Assembly (NCBI GenBank): GCA_001797675.1
Contig: MGQB01000035.1
Location: 1-58,386, forward strand
Origin: Deltaproteobacteria bacterium RBG_13_43_22
GTDB taxonomy: Bacteria > Desulfobacterota > RBG-13-43-22
DNA length: 58,386 bases
Direction of reading: 5' to 3'
This document shows positions 54,379 to 58,386 of this stretch, in pieces. The translations under genes and the position numbers were made by a program. Every line of letters starts with the position of its first letter. The first letter of the stretch is position 1. The notes under the pieces were generated by a model. It was given only the letters and a program-made list of their open reading frames with translations. It was not told the DNA's origin and did no database searches.

Positions 54379-54690
54379 TTAAAAGGTTAACACCTTATCC
54401 GCTTCTTTGGCCAGTTCATACAAATCATCCATCCAGGCGACGGGGCAGCTGCTTGATCCCTCCAGACCGTGGGATTTCATACAGACCCCTCAGACATAAA
54501 AGTCCCCCTCAAATTGATTGATCTGCTCCATCACATTAAATTGTTCGGTTCCCGCCTGCTCAAAAAGCACACCCTTCCCCAGCATGAACACGCTTATATC
54601 ATCCCCCTTCTTCACCCCTACGTTGGCCAAGCGCAGGGCATTGTAAATGGTCTCTCCGTCTTCGGTGAAAATGATAAACAATAGTTTCAT
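54379..54690 (-). CDS. DsrE-family selenoprotein (UGA at codon 67 read as Sec)
   Basis: 103 residues if the in-frame UGA at 54490-54492 is selenocysteine. Residues 1-66 are a DsrE/TusD-like fold (MKLLFIIFTEDGETIYNALR, ISVFMLGKGV). The frame then continues without a break as U67-G-V-C70-M-K-S-H-G to the TAA at 54379. Cys-containing DsrE relatives have Cys-Gly-x-Cys at this place, so UGA replaces the first Cys. The continuation is typical of the family (SSSCPVAWMDDLYELAKEADKVLTF in two parts). A SECIS-like hairpin follows the UGA. The ATG at 54690 has GGAGGGG upstream. It is divergent from arsR. Predicted role in sulfur or chalcogen transfer is inference. Confidence 0.85.
54456..54475 (-). promoter_or_regulatory. 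Bacterial SECIS-like hairpin
   Basis: On the minus strand, AUCCC pairs with GGGAU around an inner C-G pair and the apical loop GGUCU. The loop starts 21 bases after the UGA. The apical loop sequence is the same as in the E. coli fdhF SECIS, and the distance lies within the usual window of about 16-37 bases. Confidence 0.75.
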
Positions 54691-54802
54691 GGATTTCCCC
54701 TCCTTTTTTATATCCATATTGTCAAAAACAGTTAACCCTGTTTGCTTAATACCCATTTATTCGTCGGGATATCAAGAAAAGACTTATCTCTTTAATAAAA
54801 AC

Positions 54803-54832
54803 TTGACAACTAATTAAGTATTCGTTTAAATA
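54803..54832 (+). promoter_or_regulatory. arsR promoter with overlapping TTAA palindrome
   Basis: TTGACA (54803-54808) and TAAATA (54827-54832) are 18 bases apart. Between them lies an imperfect AT-rich dyad (TTAAGTATTCGTTTAA at 54814-54829) of the kind bound by ArsR/SmtB dimers, so the repressor probably controls itself and perhaps the divergent selenoprotein gene. Confidence 0.55.
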
Positions 54833-54866
54833 GTAAACAAAAAAGAAAAGGGAAGCCGGGAGTAAT

Positions 54867-55298
54867 ATGGAAATCCACTTAGATCCCCATGAAATGTTTA
54901 AGGTATTGTCCGTGCCGACACGGGTGAAAATTATGGACCTTTTAAAAACAGAAGGTCCCTTGGGGGTAAAGGATATTTCCAGGAAGATGACCATCACGCC
55001 AGCAGCCGTGTCGCAACATCTGAAATTGTTGAGGCAGGCAGGTCTGGTTACCAGTGAAAGGAAAGGATACTGGATTCCTTATTCGGTCAACGAAGAGGCC
55101 TTAGAAAATTACCGTCAGGTCTTCAATCAGGTTTGCACCTGCGGGTGTGAAGGATCTTGCCGGCTCAGCGACCGGGGGTCGGAAAGGTTGAGTTTAGAAT
55201 CTCTGAAGGGTTATGAAAAGGACCTGGCAAAAGAACTCAAAACTATTAAGAAAAGAATTAAAATACTGAAGTTGCGGATAGCCGCTTCAGAGAAATAG
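54867..55298 (+). CDS. ArsR/SmtB-family repressor with a C-terminal CxCGCxG-coiled-coil tail
   Basis: 143 residues. A winged helix-turn-helix occupies about 10-80 (ITPAAVSQHLKLLRQAGLV). The tail is unusual: C90-T-C92-G-C94-E-G-S-C98, then a helix with Y116-x3-L120-x-K122-E-L124-x6-I131-x2-L134. The same spacing, Cys cluster and helix, occurs in the 63-residue protein encoded 273 bases downstream. I infer that the cluster senses a thiophilic metal or chalcogen and that the helix pairs with the small protein. The gene heads the cassette and is divergent from the selenoprotein gene. Confidence 0.9.
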   Translation: MEIHLDPHEMFKVLSVPTRVKIMDLLKTEGPLGVKDISRKMTITPAAVSQHLKLLRQAGLVTSERKGYWIPYSVNEEALENYRQVFNQVCTCGCEGSCRLSDRGSERLSLESLKGYEKDLAKELKTIKKRIKILKLRIAASEK

Positions 55299-55419
55299 AG
55301 AAAAATTTTTTTCATTATTTATTTAAGTTATTGCTTAATTTCTTATTTATTAAAAATGGATTTATTTACCACAAAACTCGAACAGGAAACGAATAGTAAA
55401 TCGAAAGGAGGTGAGGAAG

Positions 55420-55557
55420 ATGGCTAAAAAAGAAAGCCCGTGCGGCTGCGGATGCATAGCTGCAAAACCGAGCATCAACAAGACTACAAAAAGCTCGAAG
55501 TCTGCCGAAGCAAAGGAGGTAACAAAACAAAAGAACAAAGAAACCAAATCAAATTAA
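55420..55557 (+). CDS. 45-residue CGCGC mini-protein
   Basis: A small frame starting after AAAGGAGGTGAGGAAG, a strong ribosome-binding site. The protein has C8-G-C10-G-C12 near the N-terminus and then a Lys/Ser/Thr-rich polar tail without predicted fold. The cluster repeats the Cys spacing of the ArsR tail and of the next gene. It could be a small metal-binding protein. It is 121 bases after arsR and 13 before the next mini-gene, so all three are likely one transcript. Confidence 0.72.
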   Translation: MAKKESPCGCGCIAAKPSINKTTKSSKSAEAKEVTKQKNKETKSN

Positions 55558-55570
55558 GGGGAGGTGATGA

Positions 55571-55762
55571 ATGATGTGTTGTGAAACGAATATCCCGCGG
55601 TCTCATAGCCTGCAAGCCGGATGCGGTTGTGGATGCACCGGTATGCCCCGTCGTTTTCTGAGTGCCCAGGAAGAAAAGGAAAAATTGGAAGAATATCAAG
55701 AACAGCTCAAGAAAGAATTGACTGGGGTCCAGGAATGTATTAACAAACTTCAAAATGCCTGA
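55571..55762 (+). CDS. 63-residue Cys-cluster / coiled-coil protein
   Basis: Starts MMCCETNIPR after GGGAGGTGATGA. Cysteines at 3, 4, 18, 20, 22 and 56, with C18-G-C20-G-C22-T-G matching the ArsR tail. A helix then holds Y42-x3-L46-x-K48-E-L50-x6-I57-x2-L60, in exact register with the ArsR tail. Small proteins ending with a similar helix are seen in DUF5320-like families of anaerobes, but no function is established. A decayed or selenocysteine-containing paralogue lies at 57973-58161. Likely a metal-binding partner of the repressor (inference). Confidence 0.78.
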   Translation: MMCCETNIPRSHSLQAGCGCGCTGMPRRFLSAQEEKEKLEEYQEQLKKELTGVQECINKLQNA

Positions 55763-55778
55763 AAAGGGCAATAACCAC

Positions 55779-55819
55779 CTGACCGTTTCCGGCCGAAATT
55801 ATTGCCCGGAAACGGTCAG
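55779..55819 (+). terminator. Perfect 14-bp hairpin after the Cys-cluster gene
   Basis: CTGACCGTTTCCGG pairs perfectly with CCGGAAACGGTCAG around a 13-base loop, 17 bases after the stop codon. No T-run follows, so it may protect mRNA ends or attenuate read-through into the membrane-protein gene. Confidence 0.6.
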
Positions 55820-56005
55820 CGAAAGCAAGATCCCCTTTACTATTTGGAGAGAGCACAAAATTCTGCTCCAGTTTCCTTTTACTAATAAAGTTTTTTGAAT
55901 CAAAGGATGTCCCTTTTATCAAAATAGAATTTCTTCTATCCATAAGATGGAAAGGCCATTATAATACCGGACCATATTAGAAAAAAACAAGTTGGGAGAA
56001 GAAAA

Positions 56006-56785
56006 ATGGCTCATTTAATAACCAAGGAGATTGCCCGGCGCTGGTCCAAGGAGATGATTCCGGTCTTTCTGGTACTCGCTTTTTCCATCATTTTCTCTCT
56101 CAATCTTGGCGATCATTCTGCTTCCGGGGGTTGGAAGGTCATCTATAGGATCTTTCTACGGTTTTTTCGTTTTACTGTTCTCCTTTGTCTCCCCCTCTTC
56201 TTGTTAAGTCCCATTTACAAAATTATTCTTGAGAAAGGAAGAAAAGCTCTACTTCAACTTGAGCAATCGAAGGCCATAATGATCGATCCCTTCAAGCATT
56301 GGCTTTTTCGTCCTTTCCAAGGGATCGGCATAGGATTTCTCTTCGCCACCAAGTTACTGGCCGTCATCCAGGTCATCGCCGGACCCCCTATCGGTTCCTC
56401 TCTTCCTTTTATTCCCGGTCGATTTCAACTGGGACAACTCCTCTGGGTAACCGCTATTACCCTATTTATCTCCCTTCTTTTATCCACCCTCTGGACCTTG
56501 GACGATATGGGGATCCGCTATCATAGCCGCAGGGATCAGGAACTCAAGATGGTCGGAAAATATATCGGTACCCTGATGCCTACTATTTTCGGACTCTATG
56601 GTCTATTCAATCTCCTGGCCAACTATCCCAAAGAAAGCGCCTTGGTCGATGTATTCAGGATCATCCTGGCTTTTTATCCGCCTCTGGTGGTCTTTGTAGT
56701 CGTCCATACCCATTTTATTATCAAAAAAACAGATTTTGATTTCAAGAAGAGTCTATTGAAGAAAGGAAAAATTTGGCAAGAATAG
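56006..56785 (+). CDS. Membrane protein of unknown function, coupled to chrA
   Basis: 259 residues with about six hydrophobic helices (near 16-34, 50-70, 108-128, 144-164, 188-208 and 220-245) and basic termini. I do not recognise the family. The TTG start of the ChrA-like frame overlaps its last 13 bases, so the two were translated together. The upstream spacing of 243 bases from the Cys-cluster gene holds a perfect hairpin. Confidence 0.7.
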   Translation: MAHLITKEIARRWSKEMIPVFLVLAFSIIFSLNLGDHSASGGWKVIYRIFLRFFRFTVLLCLPLFLLSPIYKIILEKGRKALLQLEQSKAIMIDPFKHWLFRPFQGIGIGFLFATKLLAVIQVIAGPPIGSSLPFIPGRFQLGQLLWVTAITLFISLLLSTLWTLDDMGIRYHSRRDQELKMVGKYIGTLMPTIFGLYGLFNLLANYPKESALVDVFRIILAFYPPLVVFVVVHTHFIIKKTDFDFKKSLLKKGKIWQE

Positions 56786-57906
56786 AAAACCTGTCCGATC
56801 AGAGTCCCTCTTCAATTAAAATCTTTCTCTCCTTTTTCCGGTTGGGCCTGACCGCCTTCGGTGGACCGGCCATGATCGCCTATATTAAAGAATTGGCGGT
56901 GAAAAAGAATAAATGGCTGGATGAAGAACGCTTCAAGGACGGCGTGGTTTTCTGCCAATCCATACCCGGGGCCACGGCCATTCAAATGGCCGCTTATATC
57001 GGCTTTGGGTTGCCGGCTTTTATTTTCATGCTGCTATTTTCGACTTTATATGCCGGCTATCATCGCCTTGGTTTCGTTCAATCCTTATTCGCCGGGCTTC
57101 AGGTCATCGTCGTGGCCATTATTGCCCAGGCCACCTATTCGTTTGGGAGAAGCATAGCCAACAGTTACCAAAATATTATCATTGCTGTTTTATCGGCCGC
57201 TTCCCTTGGGTTAGGCAGCAGCCCTTTTCTGGTTATCCCTGGGGCCGGCTTAGCCGGTATCATTTTACTTAGAAATATCAAGTCTCCTCCCTTGGCTACT
57301 GACCGAAAAGTTGAACAATAGAAAATTATACCGATCATCGCCCTCCTATTAATCCTTTTCACAGGACTGGCGGTCCTTTATTTTTTCAACTTCGAGGCCT
57401 TCATTTTATCCACCTTGATGATGAAGATATACCTGTTTGCCTTCGGGGGTGGTTTTACTTCCCTTCCCCTGATGCTTCATGAAGTGTCGGGATCAGGGGC
57501 TGGATGGACTCAAAAACCTTTATGGACGGCATCGCCCTGGGTCAGGTCACTCCGGGGCCGATCGTTATTACCGCCGCCTTCGTGGGATATTTATTGCAAG
57601 GCTTTGGGGGTTCTCTGGTGGCCATGATTTCTATATTTACCCCTTCATTTTTTAATATTGACCATTACCGCTCCCTTCTTTGATCGTTTAAAGTCCTCAC
57701 CTTTCTTTTTAGAAGCCACCCAAGGCAAACTGGCTTCCTTTGTGGGGTTGCTTTTATTTGTCTTGGTTAAATTTGGCCTGGCCGTTCCCTGGGATATCCT
57801 TCGGATCCTTCTGGGTGTGGTTGCCCTGATCGCCTTGATAAAAAAAATAGACCTCCTGTATGTTGTGGTCATCGGTGGTCTTGTTTCGATTTGGTTGTTT
57901 TCTTGA
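56773..57906 (+). pseudogene. Broken chromate-transporter-like gene (ChrA family)
   Basis: The intact frame 56773-57321 codes the N-terminal half (FFRLGLTAFGGPAMIAYIKEL, SIPGATAIQMAAYIG), then an in-frame TAG (57319) interrupts. The same frame continues through the second half (KIYLFAFGGGFTSLPLMLHE), shifts to another frame near 57485-57500 (GWMDSKTFMDGIALGQVTPG) and shifts back at a T6 run near 57640 (FFDRLKSSPFFLEATQG). AAYIG runs straight into FGLPAF, where relatives have about 16 more residues. Either a decayed gene or a low-quality consensus. ChrA proteins export chromate or import sulfate-like anions. Confidence 0.8.
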
Positions 57907-57972
57907 TGGTAAAAGAAGCCTTAGAAAAGAAGGTAAAAGAAACAATATAACTTTGAAAGGAGGGCTTAGTAA

Positions 57973-58161
57973 ATGTGTTGCCAAACAAATATTCCGAGGC
58001 ACCCAAGCCGGCAATCTCCTTGCGATTGTGGCTGAGGCGATTTTCCTCGACGTTTCCTCTCAGCCCAGGGAAAAAAGGAAGGGCTGGAGGCATACCAACA
58101 ACAGGTGGAAATGTAACTGGCCGCTGTAAAAGAATTTATTAAAGAGCTTGGGAATGGCTAA
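57973..58161 (+). pseudogene. Second Cys-cluster / coiled-coil gene with in-frame UGA and UAA
   Basis: A 62-codon frame after a strong AAAGGAGG site, paralogous to 55571-55762: MCCQTNIPR, CDCG, PRRFLSAQ and FIKEL align throughout. Codon 21 (58033-58035) is TGA exactly where the paralogue has the third cluster Cys, and codon 48 (58114-58116) is TAA where the paralogue has Glu. A stem-loop (58057-58089, CAGCCC/GGGCTG plus CTC/GAG) follows the TGA, so codon 21 could be selenocysteine in a 47-residue protein. The nearby decay of chrA makes plain pseudogenisation equally likely. Confidence 0.6.
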
Positions 58162-58386
58162 ATTTTTTCAGAAATACATCAAGCCTCAATTTCCACGGTT
58201 AACTCATTGAATATTGGCAGAGAACATTGGGGTCAATTAGGCCGACTGGAATAGTAAAAAATAGGGGCACTTCTCAGATTAATTCAAAGGAATTAGGGGA
58301 AGTGTGGGTCTGTTGAAAAACCCCTTTACCAATTACGTTGTGATATACAGAATTCTTATAGAAAAAGGATTTTTTCTCCCAAAGCT

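Noticed and set aside
57319..57321. The TAG in chrA as pyrrolysine
   Set aside because: The gene also has two frameshifts and a deletion, and nothing in the window suggests Pyl machinery; decay or sequence error is simpler.
1..58386. CRISPR arrays, rRNA genes, intact insertion sequences or prophage
   Set aside because: No regularly spaced direct repeats, rRNA-like sequence, transposase, integrase or phage structural cluster was seen.

Overview
The window looks like a stretch of chromosome from an anaerobic or microaerophilic Gram-negative bacterium, most likely a Deltaproteobacterium (Desulfobacterota). This rests on gene style rather than on a marker gene: class III (anaerobic) ribonucleotide reductase, a rubrerythrin-rubredoxin-flavodoxin set, ADP-forming acyl-CoA ligases, PAS-rich HD-GYP sensors, an RND pump and lipoproteins that imply an outer membrane, and a UGA codon that is almost certainly read as selenocysteine. 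There are no rRNA genes, convincing tRNAs, CRISPR arrays or intact transposases.

Layout. 1-9.7 kb: a small membrane protein, a secreted class-C beta-lactamase-like serine hydrolase, a duplicated membrane protein, a lipoprotein acetolactate decarboxylase, an RND pump with its adaptor, the ribosome-rescue factor ArfB and a RidA-family protein. 10-12.4 kb: a membrane phosphoesterase and the flavodoxin-rubredoxin-rubrerythrin operon behind a PerR/Fur-like palindrome. 12.6-25.9 kb: adenine deaminase, glutaminyl cyclase, a six-PAS HD-GYP protein overlapping a VapBC module, an orphan MuF-like domain protein, a PP-loop thiolase-type enzyme, an AttEFGH-like ABC export set and a second GGQ factor. 26.3-34 kb: thiolase, gamma-carbonic anhydrase, two ADP-forming CoA-ligase homologues and CorA. 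34-42.9 kb: a large sensor kinase with an HD-GYP response regulator, MutY, DinB and a lipoprotein. 43-50.3 kb: DapA, IlvE, an MFS pump, and nrdD-redoxin-nrdG behind a candidate NrdR box. 50.5-53.8 kb: a multi-hairpin element, a six-EF-hand protein and transketolase.

The last 4 kb (54.4-58.2 kb) is the most unusual part. A DsrE-family selenoprotein is divergent from an ArsR-type repressor. The repressor's C-terminal tail (CxCGCxG followed by a YxxxLxKEL helix) is in gap-free register with a free-standing 63-residue Cys-rich protein encoded just downstream. A 45-residue CGCGC protein, an unknown membrane protein, a broken ChrA-like transporter and a second copy of the Cys-rich protein follow. 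In that second copy one cluster Cys codon is UGA. I read this as a candidate metal- or chalcogen-responsive cassette that has not been described as such.

The second notable item is a 210-230 bp structured element present three times (9739-9955, 32561-32798, 46792-47004). Its 33-38 bp closing stem and internal hairpins differ in sequence between copies but stay base-paired, while short unpaired blocks are conserved. That is the signature of a structured RNA or of a hairpin-type mobile element. Many other intergenic gaps hold imperfect inverted repeats built from short repeated words, and a 41-bp repeat occurs three times, twice overlapping a stop codon.
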